Positions 22,976 to 34,205 of a stretch of 64,000 bases of DNA are shown piece after piece. The notes beneath the pieces were generated by a model. That model searched no databases and was not told where the DNA came from. It saw nothing but the letters and a program-made list of their open reading frames with translations. The DNA lies in the NCBI RefSeq assembly GCF_037126465.1, contig NW_026999468.1, positions 1-64,000 of the forward strand. Reading direction: 5' to 3'. This DNA comes from Ornithodoros turicata (Eukaryota; Arthropoda; Arachnida; Ixodida; Argasidae). The position numbers and the translations under genes are program-made. Numbering within the stretch: position 1 is the stretch's first letter; each line of letters begins with the position of its first letter.

Positions 22976-23595
22976 TTTTGAAATGCAGAGAGGAGGACTA
23001 ATAGGTACTTTGTGTTCACTCCTATCCACGTGCGCTCATGGAACCCCCTGCACCGGTTTTGTGCTATGAATCGAGTCATAACAGAATTTATAACGCGTCG
23101 AACCCAGTTTAAATATCTATTGGAGGAAAAACTGCTACTAGGATTACAAGCATAAAGAAGCCGTAGGCTCTTTGGTTGCACGTAGTGTGTGCTGCATAGT
23201 GATTCTAGTGTTCTTGGTGACCTTCTGACACCACCCGCACAAACGTTGCCCACTAGACCTACAGTTTGACTAGGGCAAGCCACGGGACCAAACCTCTAGA
23301 CTCGTCAACGTGTAAGGAGCCGCCTTCACCATGAAGGTGCAAACAAATGAACGACACAAAACCGAATTGAAGTTTCCCACGTGCCCGATAAAAAACACGC
23401 AAACTGCATCGATGCACAACATCGGAATGTCGGACTGGCAGTTGCGGTCACGTCTACACTCACGGCGGAGTCTATACTGGGGTTAGCAGCGTGGCTTGCA
23501 GGATGTAATTGAGCATGTTCATGATCGGAACTCACGAAGCATGCCGCACATGATACGTAGTGTAGGATGTCGAAGTCAAAGTAGGTCACGGTATC
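22976..23595. other. No recognisable gene
   Basis: A 120-residue minus-strand frame at 23,326-23,688 overlaps the following hairpin and carries no motif I know. Confidence 0.35.
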
Positions 23596-23752
23596 ATCCC
23601 AAGCAGCACAATGTACTGAAAGTCGAGTGCAATAGGGGTGGACGGTATGTTTCTTATCAATGTTCTTTAGTTTCATCAGTCTGTTCAAGGCCTTCCACCT
23701 ACCCGTCCACCCCTATTGCACTCGACTTTCAGTACATTTTGCTGCTTGGGAT
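23596..23752. repeat. ~50-bp-arm inverted repeat
   Basis: ATCCCAAGCAGCACAATGTA on the left is mirrored by TACATTTTGCTGCTTGGGAT on the right, and the arms continue through ACTGAAAGTCGAGTGCAAT and AGGGGTGGACGG. The spacer is about 56 bp. Confidence 0.85.
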
Positions 23753-25506
23753 GCAATCACGGAAATCAAGAAATCGAAATGGTCCGCCACATTTGCTACA
23801 GCATGTCGCATGCGTAGGCACAAGAAAACGTGCTGCAGAGGTGCAGAAAAAAACGTTTGTGGCTGCGAAACTCAGATATGAAGTTGAAGATCGTGGTAAA
23901 AAGCTAGATAAATATGTCGATTTCCTTCGTGTCCATTTAACGTGAATTCTCCTTTACAGAAAACAAGTAAGCAATGTGCCGTTGGTATTTGCGGCACCGT
24001 TCGATCGTTCTGCCGATAATCATACCGGCTATCCGTTGCGTACCGTTGCATTTCAAGGTTGCAGTATGTCACGTTACATGTACCGCTTGCGACACACTTG
24101 TCTTTTCTTCCCCCAAATGTACAGGATGCTGTGTAGACTTGGCCGAGCCAGAAGGAGCTGTACCATTATGGTGTTTGAGGTTGGGCAGTATGCCGTACTA
24201 TACTACGTGTAGTGTATGGTGGCGGGTCATTAAACACTTGTTGAAAGTGCAGTGCGTCCGTCCTGTGTCGTCCTTATTGTTTTTGCAATGTTTTAGCGAT
24301 TTTATCATGTGTGACAAACAGGCCCAAATTCGTACTTTATTCATGCCGTAATACTCTATTGTCTTGGGATATCTGGAAATTTACGGAATAATGCATGAGC
24401 TGCCGATTTCAGGCAAGTATGCCGCAAGCAGTACATTCGAGTGTACCGTGGTCTTTGCGTTCGAGGTTATGTGCAATCTCGCGCGCTTCCATTTATGAAA
24501 GCGAGAACGCGTCGGAAAGTGGCGATGAGAGCAGGATGGCCAACATAGATACAAAGTAGTGCAGACCTTACTGACGCATTAAATGATAATTCGGGATAAC
24601 TCCTTGCTTTACGTCACAAGACTACTATTCTCAGAGGTCGACCTGTGGATGCTGACTATTTGATGTGCGCTGATGTCTCAGCAAGTGGGCACATCATATT
24701 TAACGTCCCTCGCAGATAATGGACATGTCTAAGCAGTTTGTACCGTGGTAGCAAATTGCTGGCGTCTTGGATCAGGTACGGACCAGGCAACCTTTGGATC
24801 AATAGCCTGACACATCGACGACCACTGGTCCACCGAGGTTTGCGTACAAGAAGAAGAAGAATAAGAAAAAGGATAATTCAGAGTCAAGTGCAGCTCACGT
24901 TCTGCTGTACTGCGCTGGAGCCGTGGTTGCTCCAACAGCTGGAAAGCAACAATGGTGGAAGGTTGACGCTGGAGAAGTGCATAATGACACTGTCATGTGA
25001 TGTTTGCAGAACAGATATGCTTCAGCCTTAAAGCCTTTTAACGTGGCTGTGCAGATGCTGTACTACCACCTCATTCGTCTGTAATGTAAGTCAACGAAAC
25101 AAGAAGTCGCGTCGCTATCATGCAAGAAAGAGCACGCCTCTGGCTCTGCCATGGCTACGCGCCGCTCCTCCATATTCATTAGCCCGTGGTATTTGAGGGG
25201 ATCGCGTGGTGTTTTCGTGAGGTAGGTCATATAGCACGGGGTTACGCGCGGGGTTACGAAGTGTACTTTCGAAGCAGTGCTACCCTTGGATAGGTGCCGT
25301 TTTCTTTCTACGGTGAACAGGGGACGTGAACCTCATGCCCGTGAAGACATCAGAGCGATTAGATACGTTAACGTGAAGAAGCGATTCGCGACGCAAGTCA
25401 ACTCCTACAGGTCGACACCTCCTACAAAACTAAAGGCGTTTGTGATTGGCGTACTCGTGACAACGTAGTGCACCTGCATGCTTGAAACTCTCGCTTCTGC
25501 ATTACC
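23753..25506. other. No recognisable gene
   Basis: Short frames without motifs; an A/G-rich AAGAAGAAGAA tract lies near 24,849. Confidence 0.35.
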
Positions 25507-25690
25507 AGCTCGCGTGGCTGAGTGGCTAGAGTGCTGACCATGTCACGTCGGGACTGGGAGGTACCCAGGTTCGAATCCCGCTTCCGGTTGTGCTGTCTTG
25601 GTTTTTCCTGGATTTTCCAGAGAACGCTGTCTTGCATATGACGGCACAGTTCCCTTAGATGTCAGCTCAGGATCCCTAGAGCCATTCTGA
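25507..25690 (+). mobile_element. tRNA-derived SINE, diverged copy
   Basis: Box A-like TGGCTGAGTGG is near 25,516 and box B GGTTCGAATCC near 25,569. A body with GTGCTGTCTTGG-TTTTTCCTGGATTTTCC and GGCACAGTTCCC follows, matching the SINE at 30,701 in order. The right end and target duplication are not clear. Confidence 0.75.
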
Positions 25691-27115
25691 CGTTGCCCGA
25701 CAACAGCGACCTCTTTCATTGGCACCGCAAACACCGCTTTTACACTAACCAGGTTGCGAAAACACACGACGTACATTGAGCAGATTGGCATGTTTTTAAA
25801 GCAAACTTTTAGATATGTTGAATATGCGCGTTAATAAAATATATGAATCCACTTCCCCGTGCCTGGGCGTACACCATCTTGTCGTATGTCCCAGTCTTAA
25901 TGTGCGCTCGGAGATACGCTTCTGGGAATTGAGGAATTACGTTTCTTCGACGTCCTCCTAGAGCAGTTTCGGCGTAACTGTGTCTATCAATTGCTACGAG
26001 TATGTCAGTATGCCACAGGTCTTGCGTATAGGGACGACGCCGTCAAGTTTCGGAGTGGCGAAAGCGCCCTCTGTGGTTTGGAAGAGGCGGCAAGCCGTCG
26101 CCAAGCTTCCACAGACGAGCGCTGACTGGTGTGTAGCGGCCGTGTTTTGATTGGAAGAATCGTCCACATTTCGGTTGCTTCCCTGACCTGTTTTACCTCG
26201 ATGGCAACGAACTCGGTTGTGAGGAAAAGGCCAATCATATATACAGGGTGTTTCACGAAAAACCCCGGCTGAATAATTCGTGAACAGGTGGCGCTAGCGA
26301 AGAAATTTCGTTTTCGTAAAGATCCTTGGAACATCGTCTATAAACTGAGTAGTGAGCGGCTCATTTGCATGCGCTCACTAATTAAATAAACATCCTAACT
26401 TTTAAATTTTACTTCGCACGCTTACGGAACCTCTGTTTTACGCATCGGGACCTTCAGCGAAAAATATTGCAAGAAAAAAACCGCGTCGACACTTAGTGAT
26501 CTTTTCGAGCAATTAATTGGTTTCTGTTTACATATTTCTTGCGCGGACCAGTGCACCAATGCGCTCTTTGGATAAGCTATCCGGCTGTAAATTTCGTGTT
26601 CATCCGCCTGATTCACGCACGGGGGGGGGGGGGGTGTAAGCCAATCGGTATGAGCTGAGACATATTAAAAAAGAGAAAGGAAAGCGCAGGTGGACATTCT
26701 GACTTGACGCGAAGACATGCCTTGAGGCTGTCTGACGCAGCTCTCTCTAGCTATTCTTGCACAACACACCGTGCAGGAAAAATGTTTTGTGTTATGAAAG
26801 CGGGTTTGGATCCGCATTAAATGCCCCCTCATTGCTCCTCCAAACCCGTACCCATAATTAATAGGGTGTGATGTTTGCTTGTAGTTTTCAGCATTTTTTG
26901 CGGTGTGGATGGGCTGAGGAGGCGCAGGTTATGTTTGCATTGAATGGGGGGCACACTTTTTTGAGGGACATAATATGCTCCTTTCTACACTTTCTAAGAC
27001 CATTTTTATGTTTTGTAAAGTTCTTGCAGTCTCCCATTGATCCTAGTAACTTTAGAGCTTCCTGGTGCATCAGTTTTCAGGGGCTATTTCAAAACTGGTT
27101 AAGCCTCGTTATTGG
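25691..27115. other. No recognisable gene; single ACAGGGTGTTTCACG end
   Basis: ACAGGGTGTTTCACG at about 26,244 resembles the terminal repeat of the foldback element at 30,367, but no inverted partner was found nearby. A run of G lies at about 26,617-26,634. Confidence 0.4.
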
Positions 27116-27957
27116 TAATTGAACCTCTGTATGCAATAAGGGGATAAGTGCGACTTATCCCCTTTTATACTATTTTTATGCAATATATACCGGTATGTAC
27201 CTGCCAAACAAAATTTAGGACTCTATTGCAATTTATTGTCCCACTACAGGAGCGTAATACCCCAGTGACACGGGCTAGTTTAGTGTCACTTACTTAGTGC
27301 CACTCTGTCCTGGTAATGCAATTTCACTACGCTCCTGCTGCCCAGTATAAGTAAGTGCCACTAAGCAGTCATGGTTATGACCAGGGGCGAGCTTAAACGC
27401 CCGCCTTACATGAGAAAGTAAACCATACTTTCGTCGTAAAATCATTTTTCTTACGCCATTAAAGATGACTTAACGCAAAAAATATAATTGTTGCGAACTG
27501 ACACAATCTTCTTCACCTTTTTGGTGGTCTTCACTATGTCGTACGCGTGCATCTGGTCTGGCGATGTCAGCATACACGTTGGCGATTCACTTGAATCACC
27601 AACAAATAGGATCGTCAACAAATATGGCTGCCGCAAAGTGGATTATAAGCTCTGCTGTGCAGAGTGTGAACAAGAGTACCGGTAAATCACAAAAAAAATC
27701 ATTACGTCATACTTACATAAATTAAGTCTTAAGAAATTTCTCCAACATTAAGTTCCGTTTGGGTGGTCTCTTTCCTTTTCCCAAATAATATTTCGGTTAC
27801 CCAAACCTTGCCGTGGAGGTTACATACTCGATTGTCGTATAGGCAAAGCAAAACGAGAAATGCATGTGTGTCAGTGGGACGGACAATTAGATTAGGCCTT
27901 TTTCCTCAGTTTGGAATTTTTCGACTTATCCCCTTATGGCATGCGGAGGTTCAATTA
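27116..27957. mobile_element. Element with 34-bp terminal inverted repeats
   Basis: The left end TAATTGAACCTCTGTATGC plus AATAAGGGGATAAGT is mirrored by ACTTATCCCCTTATGG plus CATGCGGAGGTTCAATTA at the right. The left repeat is directly followed by its own inverted copy, AAGGGGATAAGT-GCG-ACTTATCCCCTT at 27,138-27,164. No transposase frame was recognised between the ends. Confidence 0.7.
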
Positions 27958-28205
27958 TTGCTAATGGGTCATTCCAGCTCAAACGTCCCGATCGCGTTGC
28001 TCGACCACCGCCGATTTTCGGGAAAAAAATATATGTCATATATTATGTATGTGTATATATGTCATATGTCAATATATGTCCTTGTCACTGACGTACATAC
28101 GTTCAGTGTGAAATATTTCTTTCGGGATCCGCACGGAATCGCCGCTAGGGAGCTTCGAGCTTAAAAAAAAACAGGTCGTTCCTTCGATTTTGATAATGTA
28201 AAGAC

Positions 28206-28465
28206 CTTGACACGTGAACAGAGATGGGGAGTCAGGAAATTCCTTGAGTCATGGCACATTCATAGTGACAACAATGCCTGTAATCATCACAAGGGGCCTC
28301 TACCCGGACTGCTACAAGGCTTTAAAAGGTTTCCCCTTCTCATAGACAGTTCCTTCACGTTCTTAAAGCTGATGAGGACGCCCGCATAGACGTCGAAACG
28401 TCCTTTCCTTGTTTCTCGTTGTTTTTATATTGTTGTGCAAGCTAGTGTTACGCAGTAATAAACAT
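28206..28465 (+). pseudogene. Penelope-like element C-terminus and 3' end
   Basis: The frame starting at 28,207 contains KFLESWHIHSDNNACNHHKG and PLPGLLQGF, which has the form of the C-terminal tail of Penelope-like reverse transcriptase/GIY-YIG proteins. It is followed by a hammerhead-like CTGATGAG ... GAAAC core and an AATAAA at about 28,458. Only the end of the protein is present, which is typical of 5'-truncated copies. The family call rests on the tail motif and the ribozyme-like core together. Confidence 0.55.
28369..28402 (+). ncRNA. Hammerhead-ribozyme-like core, degenerate
   Basis: CTGATGAG at 28,369-28,376 and GAAAC at 28,395-28,399 flank a possible stem II in which GACG pairs with CGTC. 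Penelope-like elements are known to carry hammerhead motifs. Here one G is left unpaired at the base of stem II and stem III is weak, so activity is doubtful. Confidence 0.4.
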
Positions 28466-28469
28466 CATG

Positions 28470-29170
28470 GCCCCTGGCTTTTGGTCTTTCTTCAACACTT
28501 CACACTTCAGCACGACCCACGTTCAATTCCATCACACAGTTCACACATTCACCAGTTCACTTGACAGGAGCGTCATGGCCGCATAAAATCAATGCCGCGG
28601 TGTTCCGCCCAATACGCGTTCGCGCCGTGGTGGTCTCCTGCACCGCTTTTTGTGCGCATGCGCTTCGTTCGCTCTACAAAACCTTCCATGGATCGCGCAG
28701 GCGGAGATGTTAGAAGTGTATGTGTTGTGGGGTTCTGGAGACTTCTGGCGAGGCCCAGTGAACTGAACTGCTGAACTCATGTGTTGTTCGTTGGTGAACT
28801 AGTTCGTTGAGTTCACCCGAATGACTCGTTCAGTTTGAAGGGTTCGTCGACGAACGACACATGACATGACATGACATCACATTTCAAACGCGACTGGGTC
28901 TACAGCGGTTACAAGAAACGCTTCCACTTATGGACAGCTGCAATGTCAGTTGCTGGAACGTCAACATCAAGTGGGAACAACAATACACAGCCACTAAAAC
29001 GCTGCAGACTTACTGGAACGCTCGAAATTATGCGAACTACATGCGGCGACGAGAAACGTCCGTTACAACAGCCAAAAAGCGAACCGAAAAAAAAAAAAAA
29101 AAGCTACCCATGCGCCTACAGACAGTGGCAATGTGAACAAGCAAGGGCGCGCGTGCGAGCCTGTGCTGGA
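28470..29170. other. Region upstream of the host gene
   Basis: Holds a cluster of GTTCA/TTCGTT words at 28,770-28,855, a short (ACATG)n at about 28,858-28,875 and an A-run at about 29,088-29,101. I could not place a TATA box or a clear transcription start for the host gene. Confidence 0.4.
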
Positions 29171-29226
29171 ATGAGCATGGAGCCGACGTCTCCGCTCAAT
29201 GGCTCGGCGGACGAGACACGACGACG
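29171..29226 (+). CDS. Host gene exon 1: cytoplasmic N-terminus
   Basis: The exon codes MSMEPTSPLNGSADETRR plus two bases of the next codon, then meets the donor ACGACG|GTAGAA. The leftover two bases join the single codon-third base at the start of exon 2 to give Arg, so the phases fit. The short, positively charged end just before the membrane segment suits a type II membrane protein (N-terminus inside). The ATG at 29,171 is used; one two codons later is equally possible. The donor is weak (GTAGAA), which lowers confidence. No promoter was identified. Confidence 0.55.
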
Positions 29227-30025
29227 GTAGAATCGTTCGTACTATCTCTTGAGCTTGTGGCTGTTCCAGGATGTTTCGGGAAATGCAGAACGATTTTGAA
29301 ATATCTGTCAACGTACGGTGCGTGAAAGAATGGTCAATGACATGGCATATTTTAAAAAAAGATATAAAACACTATTTCCGAAATTCCTTTCTTCTGTTTT
29401 GCATGCGTACATAATGGTCTATAGTTCAGAATGTCATTAAAATACTGCTGCTGAATACAGACTGAATACGGACTAGTTACAAAACGGAGAGAAATTTCCG
29501 TATAAAAGCTGTATACAGTGTGTTTGATACAGAAATTGATAAGGGCTGGTTACAAAGTGGTAATGAATTGCAGTTTAGAAAATGTATACAGTGAAATCAA
29601 TATATCCTGTATCCAGCTTTAATCAAGTTTCTATGGGCTAAATTGAAAGTGAGTAGGCTGGATAGGTCTTGCTTAAGATCTGCATACAAACTAGAAAATA
29701 ATTTTCATAAGGGAAGGCAAATTTGTGAATTTGCGACGTGGCTGTGAACACGCTCTCGCTCTGCGTAGGCGAAGGCGGAAGGAAAAGCGAATTTACGATG
29801 ATATGAAATGGGAAGCAACTAGCCGCATACCTCTAATGTCGACGGCAGTTATGGAGACAACGAAAACGTTTCTGCTCTCTCTGCATGCTCTCTCTCCGCG
29901 TGATTGCACATTACCTTGTGACCTTAAACATGCTCCTATCCCGTTTTCGTTTGACTAGATTGACGATAAGTTGCTAATCGCCAATGACATCGTCAATTCT
30001 TGTTGGTAACTAATGCTTCTTCTAG

Positions 30026-30126
30026 GGACGAAAGAAAGCGTAAACTGCTCATGGTGATATGCTTTGCCGCTTGTCTGCTTCTGTTCTTCGGTGCCTTGGC
30101 AACCATTTTGAGCTCAAAGAAAGCCG
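30026..30126 (+). CDS. Host gene exon 2: signal-anchor membrane segment
   Basis: The acceptor CTTCTTCTAG|G starts the exon and the donor AAAGCCG|GTACGT ends it (phase 1). It encodes DERKRK followed by a 22-residue hydrophobic stretch, LLMVICFAACLLLFFGALATIL, then SSKKA. Basic residues before the stretch predict that the N-terminus stays in the cytoplasm, giving a type II single-pass protein. The open frame continues past the donor for 40 codons, but the hydrophobic-then-charged pattern stops at it. Intron 2 (30,127-34,076) holds the nested foldback/SINE and hAT/mariner insertions. Confidence 0.65.
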
Positions 30127-30366
30127 GTACGTCGCTCTCCACGAAAATGCTCGCGCAGTACTCACTTCGAGCATCCTGCGTTCGTTGCTGCCGAATGGAT
30201 TGGAAGTGTAAGGTTGAAGGGAAAATCTCAAACTTTTCCATATAGCTACTCAGTGTATTCCAAATTTCTGTATTCAATATTATCTATATCTACAACATCT
30301 TGACCTAAAGGTGAAGACCGAGACAGCAGTAGCTGGGTTTTTCAATTTAGTGCAAATGTGCACATA

Positions 30367-31491
30367 CAGGGTATTTCACGTAAGGTGGTAAAAAATTCGA
30401 ACTGGCTACGTACTCGCCGGAGGATTGTCGGACCTTCGGCAGTTACTTTCTGGAAAATTTTGCCATCATTGAGGAAGGCTTTGGACAATTTTTAATTGCG
30501 GAAAAATTTTCCAATTGAACTTTGAAACTTGCTAAGCGAACCTAACTTTTTTATATAGAACATGAAGTCCTCGACGGATAACCACAGACCCAACCAAAAC
30601 TACGGACAGTATCGCAACAGAAATAGTCTAAAAAAATAGTCCGCTTCAGCCCCGCCTGTTCAGTTGTCGCACAGAAAAGCGCAAGGTATTTCCAGGGAGA
30701 CCAGCTCCCGTGGCATAGTGGTTAGAGTAATCGCTTTCCACGCCGAGACTGGGAGGTGACACGGGTTCGAATCCTGTCACCGCGGCTGTGCTGTCTGAGG
30801 TTTTCCCTGGGTTTTCCGAAGACTTTCCAGACGAATGTCGGCACAGTTCCCCTTGAAGTCGGCCCAGGATGTATACTAACCCCCCTGTCCCCCACTCCTT
30901 CCTGCTGTCCTCCCTTCATCTGTCCACGTCTATACGCCGCTCATAGCCACAATTGCTTCGCGGCGCTAACACGGAATTTAAAAAAAAATTCCAGGGAGAG
31001 GAGAAAACGGTCCCGGTTCTTGTTTTACCTTTCTTTTCCCCGGTTTGACCTTGATGCTGGCGACAACCAACTTATCAAAAAGAATACAAGTCAACCGTCT
31101 TATCACAAAGAAGCCAAGGCAAATGAAGGCGGGAACGCTCCCTCGTCTAGACGCAGAGTTCGCGCGCGCTTCTCGGCGAAAATCAAGCAGGCGGGATTAA
31201 AGCGCGATTTTTACTATTTTTTTAGGCTATTTCCGTTGCGATACTGTGCATAGTTTTGGTTGGGTATGTAGTTATCCGTGGAGGACTTCATATTTCTGTA
31301 AAAAAAGTGAAGTACGCTTGGCAATTCTCAAAGTTCAATTGAAAAAAATAAATTTCCCGCAATTAAAAATTTGTCTAAAACCTTCCTCAATGGTGACAAA
31401 AGTTCCCAGAAGGTAATTGCCAAAAGTCGGATAATAATCCGGGGAGTACGCAGCCAGTTAGAATTTTTATCACCGTACGTGAAACACCCTG
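30367..31491. mobile_element. Foldback element with ~300-bp inverted arms, TA duplication
   Basis: Left end CAGGGTATTTCACGTA and right end TACGTGAAACACCCTG, flanked by TA at 30,365-30,366 and 31,492-31,493. The arms run to about 30,665 and from about 31,185, sharing CCATTGAGGAAGG-type, TTCAATTGAACTTTGA-type and GTATCGCAAC blocks. A SINE sits near the middle. No transposase was found. It lies in host-gene intron 2. Confidence 0.85.
30701..30988 (+). mobile_element. tRNA-derived SINE with 11-bp target duplication
   Basis: It begins CCAGCTCCCGTGGCATAGTG (box A TGGCATAGTGG) with box B GGTTCGAATCC near 30,766. The body has TTTTCCCTGGGTTTTCCGAAG and GGCACAGTTCCCC, ending in a short A-tail. TTCCAGGGAGA flanks it at 30,690-30,700 and 30,989-30,999. 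The tRNA head and body resemble tick SINEs such as Ruka, described from Rhipicephalus; identity to that family is an inference. Confidence 0.85.
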
Positions 31492-31744
31492 TATACAATG
31501 ATCTCACCTACTCTGTATTCAACTTCTGCTCAGAAATTTTGTTTTAATTGTTCATATGCATCGTACTCGGATTGTGATCCCATCTGGTGCGACAGGAGCA
31601 TTCTGTTAGCTACACACGAGTTACTCTGTTCACATGAATATTTGTCATCTCCTACTTTTTGGCATGAAAAGCATCATATTTACTATATTGGGGAGACTTT
31701 TATGTATATGGCGCCCTTGGATACGGCTTTAAGTTGGTTAACAG

Positions 31745-33592
31745 CAGTGATGGGCACTAACTACTTGTGCAGTAGTTGAACTATAACTACTAACTACTTC
31801 GCGATGGAGTAGTTTAACTAGTACGAGGGTGGTTCCATAAGTTTCCGGCCCGACAAACTTTTAATAGTCATAGAAACGAAACAAGTGTATCACTTTTCGA
31901 CATAGTCACCCCTAACTTCGATGCACTTTTGACACCTTTCAACCAGCATTCTTATACCCTTGAAAAAATAGTCCGAGGTTTTGTCCGCAAAATGCTGGAA
32001 AACTGCCTCTTGCACCTCGCTATCGCTTTGAAATCTCCATCCTCTGAGATCCCTCTTCAAGTTTGAGAACAGGAAGTAGTCACTCGGTGCCAAGTCTGGA
32101 CTGTAGTGTGGGTGTGGGATTTCTTCGAAGCCTTCAGTTCAGCCTTGGGGACAGAAGCCGTGTGGACAGGGGCATTGTTCTGGAGCAACCGGACACCTCG
32201 ACTCAACCTGCCGCGCCTTTTTTCCTTGATGGCCTCTCGCAGTCGGTGCAGGAGTGAAGCATAGTAAGTCCCATTCACTGTGGTGTTCCTCTGTTTGAAG
32301 TCGATGAGGAGGATCCCGTGACAACCCCAAAATATTGTTGCCATTATCTTCTTTGTGGATTGTGTGAGCTTTGCTTTTCTTGGGGGTGCTTCTCCTGATT
32401 AGCGCCATTCCATCGACTCCTTTTTCGAAAGGGGATCATAGTAGAGCACCATAGTCTCATCCCCTGTGACAATTGACTTCAATATTTCTTCGTTCTCTTG
32501 ACAGAGCTCCAAAAACTCTTTGGCACAGACTACGCGCTGTTGCTTTTGAACTGACGAGAGAAGTCGTGGCACCCATGTCGCACTGACCTTTTTCATGTGA
32601 AGGCCCTCGCCGATGATGCGAAAAACGGTTGTTTTGGAAAGCCCCAGCCTTTCTGAGATTACCTTCACCTTCAGACGCCTGTCGCTCAGCACTTCCTCCT
32701 CGACAAGAGACAAATTTTCTTGTGTCACCACTTTCAGTGGACGACCATCGCGTGGATCATCTTCAATGGGCTCTCGCCCCAGTCGAAACTGCTTAGCGCA
32801 GTCTTGTACCGGTGTGTACGACGGAGAGGCTTCCCTGTACACGTTGTCCAGTCGCGCTTTAGTTTCTTTAGGCGAAAGTCCCTCTTCTGTCAAGAATTTT
32901 ATCACAGCGCGGTAATTGATTTTTTCCATTTTAACTGAAGAGTGCACCCTGGCTCTTTGAAATGCCGCTCTCCAACCGACAAAAGCATGGAGAGGGTTGA
33001 GGGTGGTGCTACGGCCCTCCAACAGATGGCGCCACGCGTCCTTAGACCCATTTTCAAATTCGCGCGCATTTTCTACCTCAGGCCGGAAACTTATGGAACT
33101 ACCCTCGTAGTTCAACTACTTCTCAGGGGAGTAGTTAAAACTACTGCTTTAACTACCCCAATGTGTTTTAACTACATAACTACTTAACACTGTCCATCAA
33201 CACCAATCCCTTGTAGTGTTCTTGGACACCTAAATATGAATCACAAACAACGATAAACTTTTGCTCAAACCATTGCTACAATTCGTCAAATACAAAGCTT
33301 GTGGCGGTATTCTTTCTGTGCCAACGCGATAAACTAAGTTGCACAAGTATTTCACAGCAAATGAGGCTTCACTAGACAAGCATTAAATGTGAAGATTCAG
33401 TACACATGCACGACACAATTGCGCTGCACCTCCGTTACCTCTAACCTCTAAACCTCTAACTACCGTAGATAACTACTGAAAATAGTAGTTTAACTAGTAG
33501 TTGCCACTACATTTCTGCAAGTAGCTGATAACTACTTTTTTTACTTAATTCAGGTAGTTTAACTACATGTAGTTAACTAGTGGCCATCACTG
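31745..33592. mobile_element. hAT-type MITE with 8-bp target duplication, carrying a mariner
   Basis: Terminal repeats CAGTGATGGGCACTA and TAGTGGCCATCACTG are flanked by identical GTTAACAG at 31,737-31,744 and 33,593-33,600. An 8-bp duplication with CAGTG ends is the hAT signature. The body is rich in AACTACT/AGTAGTT words on both sides of the inserted mariner. Without the mariner the element is about 560 bp and non-coding. It sits in host-gene intron 2. Confidence 0.9.
31824..33105 (-). pseudogene. mariner transposase element, near complete
   Basis: Terminal repeats CGAGGGTGGTTCCATAAG and CTTATGGAACTACCCTCG are flanked by TA (31,822-31,823 and 33,106-33,107). On the minus strand the transposase starts at about 32,929 (MEKINYRAVIKFLTEEGL), has the helix-turn-helix region and the first catalytic block VTGDETMVLYY, and then a stop at SMEWR. 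Other frames give LLIDFKQRNTTVNGTYY (second Asp). After another frameshift comes the C-terminal piece 31,890-32,093 beginning APSDYFLFSNLKRDLRG. Two frameshifts and a stop inactivate it. Its sequence is unlike the two mariners at 35 and 57 kb, so it is a different lineage. Confidence 0.92.
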
Positions 33593-33600
33593 GTTAACAG

Positions 33601-34076
33601 TAACTGAATTATATTTTAGTCCCAGCAACCTTTTCCTGTAACTGTGTTACTTTCACATTGTAATCTCCACAGCTCTGCTCGCCTCCCGGGAAGCCTGCAG
33701 TTTCCGATGACCTCGGATGACGTCATTCCGATTATGTGCAACAGCTACAAAACTTAACGAAGACTGAGTTTTCTATTCGTTTCTTGCTTTTCTGTAAGTT
33801 TATACCTCTCCTTTTGGGGACGAGGCGGATTGCGACATCCATTACTCCATTTCGGGACTAAATGCACAGAAGTTTTTGCGAAGCTTAGGGACTATTTGTC
33901 AGTATTGGGAAGTAAAATTTGAGTCACGGGGATAAAACAAAGGGTAAGTAAGATCATGGGAACTAGAAACTGCAGTTGCTTCCCTCTTGACTACTTCACT
34001 TTTTTAGAGTATACGTAACACTGCCCTCTCGACGGCTTATAAGGTGATTCCTCTTTCTGGTGATGTACTCCAATAG
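33601..34076. other. Remainder of host-gene intron 2
   Basis: No feature other than the acceptor at 34,075-34,076. Confidence 0.4.
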
Positions 34077-34205
34077 GAGATGCGGATGATGACAGCACGG
34101 AAACTGACCGTTACTATTTCCCGGTGCCCGGTGGAGCGTCCGTTCAATCGACGCTGCCTTCTGCAGATGATGTAACACCAAGAGTTCCAACAACAAAAGT
34201 GACAC
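34077..34205 (+). CDS. Host gene exon 3: acidic, Thr/Pro-rich stalk
   Basis: The acceptor CTCCAATAG|GAGATG and the consensus donor GACAC|GTATGT bound 129 bases, phase 1 at both ends, so the exon joins exon 2 and exon 4 without breaking the frame. It encodes GDADDDSTETDRYYFPVPGG, then a Ser/Thr/Pro-rich stretch ending TPRVPTTKVT. With exon 2 this is a membrane-proximal extracellular stalk that could be O-glycosylated. On its own the exon has low information content; the splice signals and matching phases carry the call. Confidence 0.6.

Noticed and set aside
26244..26330. Second foldback element starting ACAGGGTGTTTCACG
   Set aside because: Only one terminus is visible and no inverted partner lies within several kilobases; recorded only as an end-like sequence.
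30705..30780. A tRNA gene (A and B boxes)
   Set aside because: The head continues into a SINE body with A-tail and an 11-bp target duplication, and the tRNA fold is not complete.
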